From positions 1,550,001 through 1,614,000 of the forward strand of contig NZ_CP019113.1 in the NCBI RefSeq assembly GCF_001888805.2: DNA of 64,000 nucleotides, read 5' to 3'. The notes below the pieces were generated by a model, which searched no databases, was not told the origin of the DNA, and saw only the letters and a program-made list of their open reading frames with translations. This document shows positions 33,875-41,944 of this stretch, piece by piece (position 1 is the first letter of the stretch; each line of letters opens with the position of its first letter). A program made the translations under genes and the position numbers. The DNA is from Enterobacter sp. SA187. Lineage in GTDB: Bacteria; Pseudomonadota; Gammaproteobacteria; Enterobacterales; Enterobacteriaceae.

Positions 33875-34837
33875 TCAGACAGGGTCTTTCTTGTCGTCCA
33901 CCAGCGGGTTGGCGTCGTGCTCGGCGTCGATCTCTTCCTGCGGCAGCGGGGTCGGCTCCGGCATCACAATGGCCTCGGTGGAGACCGCCAGCGGTTCGCC
34001 GATTTTGGTTACCGACAGGCTTTGCAGCTGTTCAACCAGTTCCACTTTGCCCGGCGCGAACAGGTTAATCACCGTAGAGCCAAGCTTAAAGCGGCCCATT
34101 TCCTGGCCTTTCAGCAGGGCGACAGCGCCATCGCTTTCACCCGCGGGCCAGGTCCAGCGTTTGATGATGCCTTCGCGCGGCGGTGTGACGGTGCCCGCCC
34201 AGACGGTTTCGATGCTGCCAACGATAGTCGCGCCGACCAGGATCTGCGCCATCGGGCCGAACTCGGTATCAAACAGGCAGATCACGCGCTCGTTACGGGC
34301 AAATAAGTTTGGCACATTGCGCGCGGTCAGGTGGTTGACCGAGAAAAGATCGCCCGGCACGTAGATCATCTCACGCAGAATACCGTTACACGGCATATGG
34401 ACGCGGTGATAGTCGCGCGGCGACAGGTAAGTGGTGACAAAGGAGCCGTTGCGGAACAGATCCGCCATCAGGTAATTCCCGGCCAGCAGCGCTTCAAGGC
34501 TGTAGTTATGGCCTTTTGCCTGCAACAGTTTGTCGTTTTCGATGCTGCCCAGTTGGCTGATCACGCCGTCGGCAGGCATCACCAGCACGTTCGGATCGGT
34601 ATTGAGCGGACGCACTTCATCACGCAGCGGGCGGACAAAGAAGTCGTTAAAGGTGCGATAGCTGGCGGTATCCGGCTTTTGCGCCTCGTTCATATCGACC
34701 TTGTAGTATTTGACGAACAGATCGATAACCAGTTTGGTCAGCCAGCCTGCGCGTTTTCTTGCGCCCCAGCCCGCGAGGCGAGTCAGCCACAGTTTAGGCA
34801 GAATGTATTGAAGCGAAAGTTTAAATGAGTCTAACAA
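33875..34837 (-). CDS. psd: Phosphatidylserine decarboxylase proenzyme
   Basis: 320 residues from TTG at 34837 (E. coli 322, also TTG). The autocleavage site FKLGSTVINL has Ser254, which becomes the pyruvoyl cofactor. HMPCNGILREMIYVPGDLFS is also family-typical. It makes phosphatidylethanolamine at the inner membrane. Its Shine-Dalgarno lies inside a small hairpin (34840-34853). psd-mscM form a unit downstream of rsgA. Confidence 0.97.
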   Translation of the reverse strand: MLDSFKLSLQYILPKLWLTRLAGWGARKRAGWLTKLVIDLFVKYYKVDMNEAQKPDTASYRTFNDFFVRPLRDEVRPLNTDPNVLVMPADGVISQLGSIENDKLLQAKGHNYSLEALLAGNYLMADLFRNGSFVTTYLSPRDYHRVHMPCNGILREMIYVPGDLFSVNHLTARNVPNLFARNERVICLFDTEFGPMAQILVGATIVGSIETVWAGTVTPPREGIIKRWTWPAGESDGAVALLKGQEMGRFKLGSTVINLFAPGKVELVEQLQSLSVTKIGEPLAVSTEAIVMPEPTPLPQEEIDAEHDANPLVDDKKDPV

Positions 34838-34839
34838 GG

Positions 34840-34853
34840 TAGCCTCCAGGCTA
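34840..34853 (-). promoter_or_regulatory. Hairpin enclosing the psd Shine-Dalgarno
   Basis: On the minus strand TAGCC-TGGA-GGCTA forms a 5-bp stem with a four-base loop; the TGGAGG ribosome site is split between loop and stem, two bases before the TTG start. It could lower psd translation. Confidence 0.4.
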
Positions 34854-34935
34854 ATATTTTTTACCGTTCCCGATCCGCGTATTACCGGCGGATCTTTTAA
34901 AAGGGTGACAATTCTGGCGATGCTTAGCTTAAATG

Positions 34936-35988
34936 TCAGCTATCGGTATCAGAAAAGTTTTTACGCGTTTTTACCTGCGACATGCTTTCCAGAATGCGAT
35001 GATAATTTTCGAAGCGTGATTCGGCGATTTTACCTTGCTCAACCGCCTCGCGGATAGCGCATCCCGGATCGGTATCGTGCTTGCAGTCGCGATATTTGCA
35101 GTGGCCTAAATAATCGTGGAAGTCGATAAAGCCCCGGGTAACCTGCTCAGGCTCCAGATGCCACAGACCGAACTCACGTACGCCAGGAGAGTCAATAACG
35201 TCGCCGCCGTGCGGGAAATGGTACAGGCGTGAGGCGGTGGTGGTGTGCTGACCAAGACCGGAGTTATCAGAGACGTCGTTAACGAGGATCTCCGTCGGCA
35301 GGCCTAACAGCGAATTCAGCAGGCTGGATTTGCCCACGCCAGACTGCCCGGCAAAGATGCTGATACGATCGGTCAGCGCCTCTTCCAGCGGTTTCAGGCC
35401 GTCCTGGGTGTAGCTGGACACCATCAGTACGCGATAACCAATGTGGCGATAGATATCCATCTGCTCATTCACAAACGCCATGCCTTCTGCATCCAGCAGG
35501 TCGATTTTATTCAGCACGATGATGGGTTCAACGTCCAGGGTTTCGCATGCCACCAGGTAGCGGTCGATGATGTTAAGCGACAGCTCCGGCAGGATAGCCG
35601 AGACGATGACAATCTGATTGATGTTCGCCGCGATGGGTTTTACCCCGTCGTAAAAGTCCGGGCGCGTCAGAACGGAAGTGCGCTCATGCACCGCCTCGAC
35701 GATCCCTTTCACGTTAACGCCTTCCGCGGCGGCTTTACCCGGACGCCAGACAACGCGGTCGCCAGTGACCAGCGAACGAATCGTGCGACGAATGTTACAG
35801 CGGTGGGTTTCACCGTCTGCGGATTCCACGTCGGCATGCATGCCAAAACGGCTGATTACGATGCCTTCAGCCGCTTCGCCAAACAGGTTGTCGTCAAGGT
35901 CCGGTTTCTCCACAGACGTTTTTAGCCGCCGCTGGTGATTGGCGTTGACGCGGCGCTGCTGGCCTTTGGAGAGTTTATTTTTACTCAA
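34936..35988 (-). CDS. rsgA: Ribosome small-subunit GTPase RsgA
   Basis: 350 residues from TTG at 35988 (E. coli 350, also TTG), with AGGAG 9 bp upstream; the longer frame to 36021 adds unrelated residues. A basic N-terminus leads to an OB fold, then a circularly permuted GTPase: NKIDLLD (G4), FAGQSGVGKSSLLNSL (G1), DSPGVREFG (G3). A C-terminal zinc knuckle CKYRDCKHDTDPGC follows. It helps the last steps of 30S maturation. Divergent from orn. Confidence 0.97.
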   Translation of the reverse strand: MSKNKLSKGQQRRVNANHQRRLKTSVEKPDLDDNLFGEAAEGIVISRFGMHADVESADGETHRCNIRRTIRSLVTGDRVVWRPGKAAAEGVNVKGIVEAVHERTSVLTRPDFYDGVKPIAANINQIVIVSAILPELSLNIIDRYLVACETLDVEPIIVLNKIDLLDAEGMAFVNEQMDIYRHIGYRVLMVSSYTQDGLKPLEEALTDRISIFAGQSGVGKSSLLNSLLGLPTEILVNDVSDNSGLGQHTTTASRLYHFPHGGDVIDSPGVREFGLWHLEPEQVTRGFIDFHDYLGHCKYRDCKHDTDPGCAIREAVEQGKIAESRFENYHRILESMSQVKTRKNFSDTDS

Positions 35989-36095
35989 TCGTGCTGACTC
36001 CTGGTCGCCCCTGATGGGCAAAACCTCTATGATACACGCTATTTTATACTAGTTAACCAGATGTGGCTGGTTATGCGAGAAGGGTGGAAAATAGC

Positions 36096-36641
36096 ATGAG
36101 TGCAAATGAAAACAACCTCATTTGGATCGATCTGGAAATGACCGGCCTCGATCCAGAGCGCGATCGAATCATCGAAATCGCGACGCTGGTCACCGATGCG
36201 AACCTGAACATTCTGGCAGAAGGCCCGGTTATCGCCGTGCACCAGTCAGATGAACAGCTGGCGCTGATGGATGACTGGAACGTGCGTACCCATACCGGCA
36301 GTGGTCTGGTGGATCGCGTGAAGGCCAGCACCCAGGACGATCGCGCCGCAGAGCTGGCGACGATTGAGTTCCTGAAACAGTGGGTGCCGGCAGGCACATC
36401 GCCGATTTGCGGTAACAGTATCGGCCAGGATCGCCGTTTCCTGTTTAAATACATGCCGGAGCTGGAAGCGTATTTCCATTACCGCTATCTGGACGTCAGC
36501 ACCCTGAAAGAGCTGGCTAAGCGCTGGAAGCCGGAGGTGCTGGCCGGCCTGAAAAAGCAAAACACGCATCAGGCGCTGGATGATATCCGCGAATCGGTCG
36601 CGGAACTGGCCTATTACCGCGAGCATTTCATCAAGCTGTAA
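36096..36641 (+). CDS. orn: Oligoribonuclease
   Basis: 181 residues from the ATG at 36096, the E. coli length; the frame runs back to 36063 with unrelated residues. DEDD exonuclease motifs: WIDLEMTGLD, CGNSIGQDRRFL and HQALDDI. It degrades short RNAs of 2-5 nt, including pGpG, to mononucleotides. Divergent from rsgA. Confidence 0.98.
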   Translation: MSANENNLIWIDLEMTGLDPERDRIIEIATLVTDANLNILAEGPVIAVHQSDEQLALMDDWNVRTHTGSGLVDRVKASTQDDRAAELATIEFLKQWVPAGTSPICGNSIGQDRRFLFKYMPELEAYFHYRYLDVSTLKELAKRWKPEVLAGLKKQNTHQALDDIRESVAELAYYREHFIKL

Positions 36642-36650
36642 CTTTTTTTT

Positions 36651-36678
36651 GGCCCCTGTCTTTCGCAGGCGAGGGGCC
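36651..36678 (+). terminator. Hairpin after orn
   Basis: GGCCCCTGTC-TTTC-GCAGGCGAGGGGCC, 10 bp past the orn stop. The T-run is before, not after, the stem on the plus strand, so action as an intrinsic terminator is uncertain. Confidence 0.4.
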
Positions 36679-36764
36679 ATAATGCGGATTTTGATGGGAA
36701 AATAATCATCTTGCCGATTAAAGCAGCACTTGAACAAAAAATTTAAATTTTTCAGTTTCAGGGC

Positions 36765-36792
36765 TTGCAGCTAAAATGAATTCTCGTATAAT
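36765..36792 (+). promoter_or_regulatory. Promoter of the tRNA-Gly cluster
   Basis: TTGCAG, 16-bp spacer and a perfect TATAAT (36787-36792), followed by the GC-rich discriminator GCGCCTCCC typical of stringently controlled stable-RNA promoters. Confidence 0.85.
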
Positions 36793-36833
36793 GCGCCTCC
36801 CGTACCGATGCAGAAATTGCAAAGTTACGCAGA

Positions 36834-36909
<76 letters not shown>

Positions 36910-36995
36910 AAATTTGAAATGGCTTTTAAAGCCGCGCAGTATCCAGATTCAAGGATTTCATGTTGCAACCAGGCAGCCTGAAAGACGACGAATAT

Positions 36996-37071
<76 letters not shown>

Positions 37072-37108
37072 AAATTTGATTGGCTTTTTACAGCCACGCA
37101 CCACCCAA

Positions 37109-37184
<76 letters not shown>

Positions 37185-37203
37185 AATTTCTTCTCTGAAT
37201 AAA

Positions 37204-37440
37204 TTATCCACAGCGGGATCCCTTGCCGCAGACGATTTGTTTCCTCTTTGACATATTCTTGTGAACAGACTTATCCACAGGTTTGTTATTTCTGCCTGTC
37301 CCGGTAAATGATTCAGGATGTGAATGAATTTATGATAACTGCCTGATATGTTTCACAAAAATTTCATTTCAAAATGTTAATCCTGTCCCTTGACGAACTT
37401 CTCCGCCTTGATTAGCAATGTTTTTTTATTTTTATGCACA
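37204..37440. other. datA: datA-like DnaA-titration locus (three perfect DnaA boxes)
   Basis: The 269-bp space between the tRNA-Gly genes and queG has no gene but three perfect TTATNCACA boxes: 37204-37212 and 37271-37279 (both TTATCCACA) and 37432-37440 (TTATGCACA). An imperfect inverted box TGTGGAAAG follows at 37444. In E. coli datA lies at exactly this place and, with IHF, drives hydrolysis of ATP-DnaA to limit re-initiation. An IHF site could not be placed by eye. Confidence 0.85.
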
Positions 37441-37453
37441 AGCTGTGGAAAGG

Positions 37454-38593
37454 TCAGGCGTCGCGTTTCAGCCCTTTTTCGATTACCCGCACCAGCCGCA
37501 ATTTCTGCGGTAATTGCACCTCGACAACACAGGCATTCCGCTTATCAATTTGCTGCGCAATCGCCCATTCTATGTGCTCATCAAGAAGTGGGTGCTCACC
37601 TCTGCGCTGTTCCAGCGCGCGAATGTTAGCTTCATCCCAGGGCGCGTTCCCCAGCGCGACGGCGATATTTCTCAGCCAGCGTAAATGACCGATACGGCGG
37701 ATCGCCGATCCTTCGGTGACTTTCAGGAAGTGGGCTTCGCTCCAGCCGAACAGCGTAATAAGCTCAGGCGCGTGCAGCGCTTTGCGCGGGCTGAAGTCCT
37801 CTTCGTCCGTCAGTTGCGAGTAGCGGTTCCACGGGCAGATCAACTGACAGTCGTCGCAGCCGTAGATGCGGTTGCCCATCAAGGGGCGAAATTCTTCCGG
37901 GATCGCGCCTTCCAGCTCAATCGTCAGGTAAGAGATACAGCGGCGCGCGTCGACGGTATAGGGCTCGACAATCGCGCCGGTCGGACAGATGGTCATGCAG
38001 GCCACGCATTTACCGCAGCCTTCTTCCACCGGCTGATCAACCGGCAGCGGCAAATCGATCAGCAGCTCGCCAAGGAAGAAAAACGAACCGGCTTCGCGAT
38101 TAAGAATAAGTGAGTGCTTACCTGTCCAGCCAAGCCCGGCTTTTTCCGCCAGCGGGCGTTCAAGAATGGGCGCAGAATCCACAAAGGGTCTAAAATTCAA
38201 CGATGCGCACTGTTCCTGGATCTTTTCACCGAGCTTTTTTAAGCGGTTACGCAATAACTTATGGTAATCGCGGCCCAGCGCATAGCGACTGACATAGCCC
38301 AGCGACGGGTTTTTCAGCGTGCTGGCGAAGGCGGCGTTAGCGGGCAGGTAATTCATGCGCACGCTGATCACGCGCAGCGTACCGGGTAAAAGCTCATGCG
38401 GACGGGCGCGCATCATACCGTGACGCGCCATCCAGTCCATTTCGCCGTGATATTGCTTATCCAGCCATGCCTGCAGTTTGGGTTCGGCGGCGGTGAGATC
38501 GGTGTCGGTGATACCGACCTGCTGAAAGCCCAGTTCAGTGCCCCACTGTTTAATGTTTTGCGCTAACTGATTGAGATCGAGGGGCTGTGACAT
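37454..38593 (-). CDS. queG: Epoxyqueuosine reductase QueG
   Basis: 379 residues from the ATG at 38593 (E. coli 379); the longer frame adds residues antisense to nnr. Two ferredoxin-type sets, CGKCVACMTICPTGAI and CDDCQLICPWN, hold the 4Fe-4S clusters that feed the cobalamin site. A HEAT-like C-terminus binds tRNA. It performs the last step of queuosine synthesis in tRNA. The start codon overlaps that of divergent nnr (palindrome CATG). Confidence 0.97.
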   Translation of the reverse strand: MSQPLDLNQLAQNIKQWGTELGFQQVGITDTDLTAAEPKLQAWLDKQYHGEMDWMARHGMMRARPHELLPGTLRVISVRMNYLPANAAFASTLKNPSLGYVSRYALGRDYHKLLRNRLKKLGEKIQEQCASLNFRPFVDSAPILERPLAEKAGLGWTGKHSLILNREAGSFFFLGELLIDLPLPVDQPVEEGCGKCVACMTICPTGAIVEPYTVDARRCISYLTIELEGAIPEEFRPLMGNRIYGCDDCQLICPWNRYSQLTDEEDFSPRKALHAPELITLFGWSEAHFLKVTEGSAIRRIGHLRWLRNIAVALGNAPWDEANIRALEQRRGEHPLLDEHIEWAIAQQIDKRNACVVEVQLPQKLRLVRVIEKGLKRDA

Positions 38594-40118
38594 GACGGAC
38601 CATACATTGAAGAAAAACCCCGCAAGTATACCACACTCCATCTGGCCTGCGGATGAACTCAAACGCGCGGAACAGGAGGCGGCCGACAGCCTCGGCATCA
38701 CGCTGTATGAACTGATGCAGCGCGCTGGTCAGGCGGCCTTTACTGTCGCGCGGGAACATTACCCCGGGGCGCAGCACTGGCTGATCCTCTGCGGCCACGG
38801 TAACAACGGCGGCGATGGCTATGTGGTGGCGCGTCTGGCCGCCGCTGCGGGCATTGAGGTGACGCTGCTGGCGCAGGAGAGCGATAAACCCTTGCCGGAG
38901 GAGGCTCATGCCGCGCGTGAGGCCTGGCTTGATGCCGGGGGCGCCATTCATGCGCCGACGCTGGCCTGGCCGGAAGGTGTGGAACTGATTATCGATGGCC
39001 TGCTGGGTACCGGGCTGACCGACGCCCCGCGGGAGCACATCGCCGCGCTTATCGAACATGCGAATCAACATCCCGCGCCGGTGCTGGCGCTGGATATCCC
39101 GTCTGGCCTGCTGGCACAAACGGGCGCGACGCCTGGCGCGGTGATCAATGCCGCGCATACCCTGACTTTTATCGCGCTTAAGCCTGGCCTGCTGACCGGT
39201 AAGGCGCGCGATGTGGTAGGGCAGCTGCATCATCATGCGCTGGGACTGGAAAGCTGGCTGGCGGGTCAGGAAACTCATATAACCCGTTTTGATGCCACAC
39301 AGCTGGCAGACTGGTTACCCCCCAGGCGGCCGACCTCGCATAAAGGCGATAACGGACGGCTGGTTATCGTCGGCGGCGATCACGGTACGGCGGGGGCTAT
39401 CCGTATGACCGGGGAAGCCGCGCTGCGTACTGGCGCAGGGCTGGTTCGCGTACTGACGCGCAGCGAAAATATCGGCCCTATCATCACCGCCCGCCCGGAA
39501 CTGATGGTGCATGAACTCACGGCGCAAAGCCTGGATGAAAGCCTCGAATGGGCGGACGTGGTGGTCGTGGGGCCGGGTCTCGGGCAACAGGCGTGGGGCA
39601 AAGACGCCCTGCGTAAAATTGAGAATTTTCGCAAACCCATGCTGTGGGACGCTGACGCACTGAACCTTCTGGCAATCAATCCCGATAAACGTCACAATCG
39701 CATCCTGACGCCGCACCCCGGCGAAGCTGCACGGCTACTGAACTGTAGCGTTGCAGAAATTGAAAGTGATCGCTTACTTTCAGCCCGACGTCTGGTAAAA
39801 CGTTATGGGGGTGTTGTGGTGCTGAAAGGCGCGGGCACGGTTATCGCCTGCGAGAACGGCGAGACGGGCATCATTGATGCCGGAAATGCCGGGATGGGCA
39901 GCGGCGGCATGGGCGATGTGCTCTCTGGTATTATTGGCGCGCTCGCAGGGCAAAAATTCTCCCTGTACGATGCCGCCTGTGCAGGCTGCGTAGCACATGG
40001 CGCCGCTGCCGACAGGCTCGCGGCGCGTTATGGCACGCGCGGCATGTTAGCGACCGATCTTTTTTCCACGCTTCGGCGTGTAGTTAACCCGGATGTGATT
40101 GACGTAAACCATGATTAA
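38592..40118 (+). CDS. nnr: Bifunctional NAD(P)H-hydrate repair enzyme Nnr
   Basis: 508 residues from the ATG at 38592 (E. coli 515; the C-terminus is shorter). The N-terminal epimerase domain has CGHGNNGGDGYVVARL. The C-terminal ADP-dependent dehydratase has TPHPGEAARLL and NAGMGSGGMGDVLSG. It repairs hydrated NADH and NADPH. GAGGGG upstream lies within queG. First gene of the nnr-tsaE-amiB-mutL-miaA-hfq-hflXKC run; tsaE overlaps it by 8 bp. Confidence 0.97.
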   Translation: MTDHTLKKNPASIPHSIWPADELKRAEQEAADSLGITLYELMQRAGQAAFTVAREHYPGAQHWLILCGHGNNGGDGYVVARLAAAAGIEVTLLAQESDKPLPEEAHAAREAWLDAGGAIHAPTLAWPEGVELIIDGLLGTGLTDAPREHIAALIEHANQHPAPVLALDIPSGLLAQTGATPGAVINAAHTLTFIALKPGLLTGKARDVVGQLHHHALGLESWLAGQETHITRFDATQLADWLPPRRPTSHKGDNGRLVIVGGDHGTAGAIRMTGEAALRTGAGLVRVLTRSENIGPIITARPELMVHELTAQSLDESLEWADVVVVGPGLGQQAWGKDALRKIENFRKPMLWDADALNLLAINPDKRHNRILTPHPGEAARLLNCSVAEIESDRLLSARRLVKRYGGVVVLKGAGTVIACENGETGIIDAGNAGMGSGGMGDVLSGIIGALAGQKFSLYDAACAGCVAHGAAADRLAARYGTRGMLATDLFSTLRRVVNPDVIDVNHD

Positions 40119-40572
40119 TCGAGTGATCCCTTTACCTGACGAAGAAGCAACCTTAGATCTTGGCCAGCGCGTGGCGCAGGCCTGCGATGGCGCGACGGTC
40201 ATCTATCTGTATGGCGATCTGGGGGCGGGTAAGACCACGTTCAGCCGGGGCTTTTTGCAGGCGCTCGGGCATAACGGCAACGTGAAAAGCCCGACCTATA
40301 CGCTGGTCGAGCCTTATACCCTCGACAAACTGATGGTCTATCACTTTGACCTGTACCGGCTCGCCGATCCGGAAGAACTGGAATTTATGGGTATCCGCGA
40401 CTACTTTGGCCGCGACGCAATCTGCCTTGTCGAATGGCCGCAACAAGGCGCGGGCGTGCTGCCTGAACCGGATATCGAAATCCATATGTCATACCAGGCA
40501 CAAGGGCGTGAGGCGTGCATTTCTGCCGTTTCCTCATCGGGTAATTCGTTACTGGCGCGACTGGCCGGTTAA
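40111..40572 (+). CDS. tsaE: tRNA t6A synthesis ATPase TsaE
   Basis: 153 residues, as in E. coli. P-loop GDLGAGKTTFSRG at about residues 35-47, then SPTYTLVEPY and the C-terminal CLVEWPQQG. It works with TsaB, TsaC and TsaD to place threonylcarbamoyl on A37 of ANN-decoding tRNAs. Confidence 0.97.
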   Translation: MINRVIPLPDEEATLDLGQRVAQACDGATVIYLYGDLGAGKTTFSRGFLQALGHNGNVKSPTYTLVEPYTLDKLMVYHFDLYRLADPEELEFMGIRDYFGRDAICLVEWPQQGAGVLPEPDIEIHMSYQAQGREACISAVSSSGNSLLARLAG

Positions 40573-40588
40573 CTGTAGGAATGGCGGG

Positions 40589-41935
40589 ATGATCAATCGC
40601 GTTAAAAGCTGGTTCGCGACAATACTGCTGCTGGCCTGTACCCAGGCAGGAGCAGCAACCTTATCCGATATTCAGGTGTCCAATGGCAATGATCAGGCGC
40701 GCATCACCCTGAGCTTTATGGGCGATCCGGAATACGCCTTTTCCCAGGACAGCAAACGCAGCGTGGCGCTGGACATCAAACAGACCGGCGTGATCCAGGG
40801 GTTGCCGCTGCAATTTAGCGGTAATAACCTGGTGAAGGCTATCCGCTCTGGTACGCCGAAAGATAATCAGTCCCTGCGCCTGGTGGTCGACCTGACGCAG
40901 AACGGTAAAACCCGTGCGGTGAAGCAGCAAAACGGCGCCAGCTATACCGTGGTCTTTACCATTAATGCCGATGCACCACCGCCCCCTCCGCCTCCGCCGC
41001 CGGTTGTGGTGAAGCGCGTCGAGACGCCAGCCGTTGCGCCCGCTATTGCGCCGCGTCCGGCAGAGCCTGCCCGCAATCCTTTTAAAAATGAAAACGACCG
41101 CGTAACGAGCGTGACCAGCAGTAATACGGTGACCCGCCCGGCCATGCGCTCGCGCAGCGCGTCCGGTGACAAAGTGATCATCGCCATTGATGCCGGACAC
41201 GGCGGCCAGGATCCGGGCGCTATCGGCCCCGGCGGGACGCGTGAGAAAAACGTCACCATGGCGATTGCCCGCAAACTGCGCGCGTTGCTTAATGACGATC
41301 CGATGTTTAAAGGCGTGCTCACCCGCGACGGCGATTACTTTATTTCGGTGATGGGCCGCTCCGACGTGGCGCGTAAACAGAACGCGAACTTCCTGGTGTC
41401 GATCCATGCGGATGCCGCGCCGAACCGTGACGCCACCGGCGCGTCCGTATGGGTGCTGTCTAACCGTCGCGCCAACAGCGAAATGGCCAGCTGGCTGGAG
41501 CAGCATGAGAAGCAGTCCGAACTGCTGGGCGGGGCAGGGGATGTGCTGGCGAACAGCCAGTCCGATCCCTACCTGAGCCAGGCGGTGCTGGATTTGCAGT
41601 TCGGTCATTCCCAGCGTGTCGGGTATGATGTCGCCGTGAATATGCTCGGCCAGCTACAGCGCATTGGTTCGCTGCATAAACGCCGCCCGGAACATGCCAG
41701 CCTCGGCGTGCTGCGCTCGCCGGATATTCCATCGGTGCTGGTGGAAACGGGCTTTATCAGTAACAACAGCGAAGAGCGCCTGCTGGGCAGCGATGACTAT
41801 CAGCAGCAGCTGGCGGAAGCCATTTATAACGGTTTGCGCCAGTACTTCCAGGCGCATCCGATCCAGTCGGCCCCGCAGGGCGGTGCCGGCCAGACGGCGA
41901 GTGCCGCTTCCTCGGGCGGCGCGTTCTTTAACTAA
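40589..41935 (+). CDS. amiB: N-acetylmuramoyl-L-alanine amidase AmiB
   Basis: 448 residues from the ATG at 40589 (E. coli 445) with AGGA upstream; the open frame back to 40346 runs antiparallel in another frame of tsaE and lacks the signal. Signal peptide ends AGAA. An AMIN domain (about 25-125) is followed by a run of nine Pro, then the Zn amidase: AIDAGHGGQDPGAIG, VSIHADAAPN and ETGFISNNSEE supply zinc and catalytic residues. It splits septal peptidoglycan after activation by EnvC. The Pro run probably needs EF-P for translation. Confidence 0.97.
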   Translation: MINRVKSWFATILLLACTQAGAATLSDIQVSNGNDQARITLSFMGDPEYAFSQDSKRSVALDIKQTGVIQGLPLQFSGNNLVKAIRSGTPKDNQSLRLVVDLTQNGKTRAVKQQNGASYTVVFTINADAPPPPPPPPPVVVKRVETPAVAPAIAPRPAEPARNPFKNENDRVTSVTSSNTVTRPAMRSRSASGDKVIIAIDAGHGGQDPGAIGPGGTREKNVTMAIARKLRALLNDDPMFKGVLTRDGDYFISVMGRSDVARKQNANFLVSIHADAAPNRDATGASVWVLSNRRANSEMASWLEQHEKQSELLGGAGDVLANSQSDPYLSQAVLDLQFGHSQRVGYDVAVNMLGQLQRIGSLHKRRPEHASLGVLRSPDIPSVLVETGFISNNSEERLLGSDDYQQQLAEAIYNGLRQYFQAHPIQSAPQGGAGQTASAASSGGAFFN

Positions 41936-41944
41936 GGAGATTTC

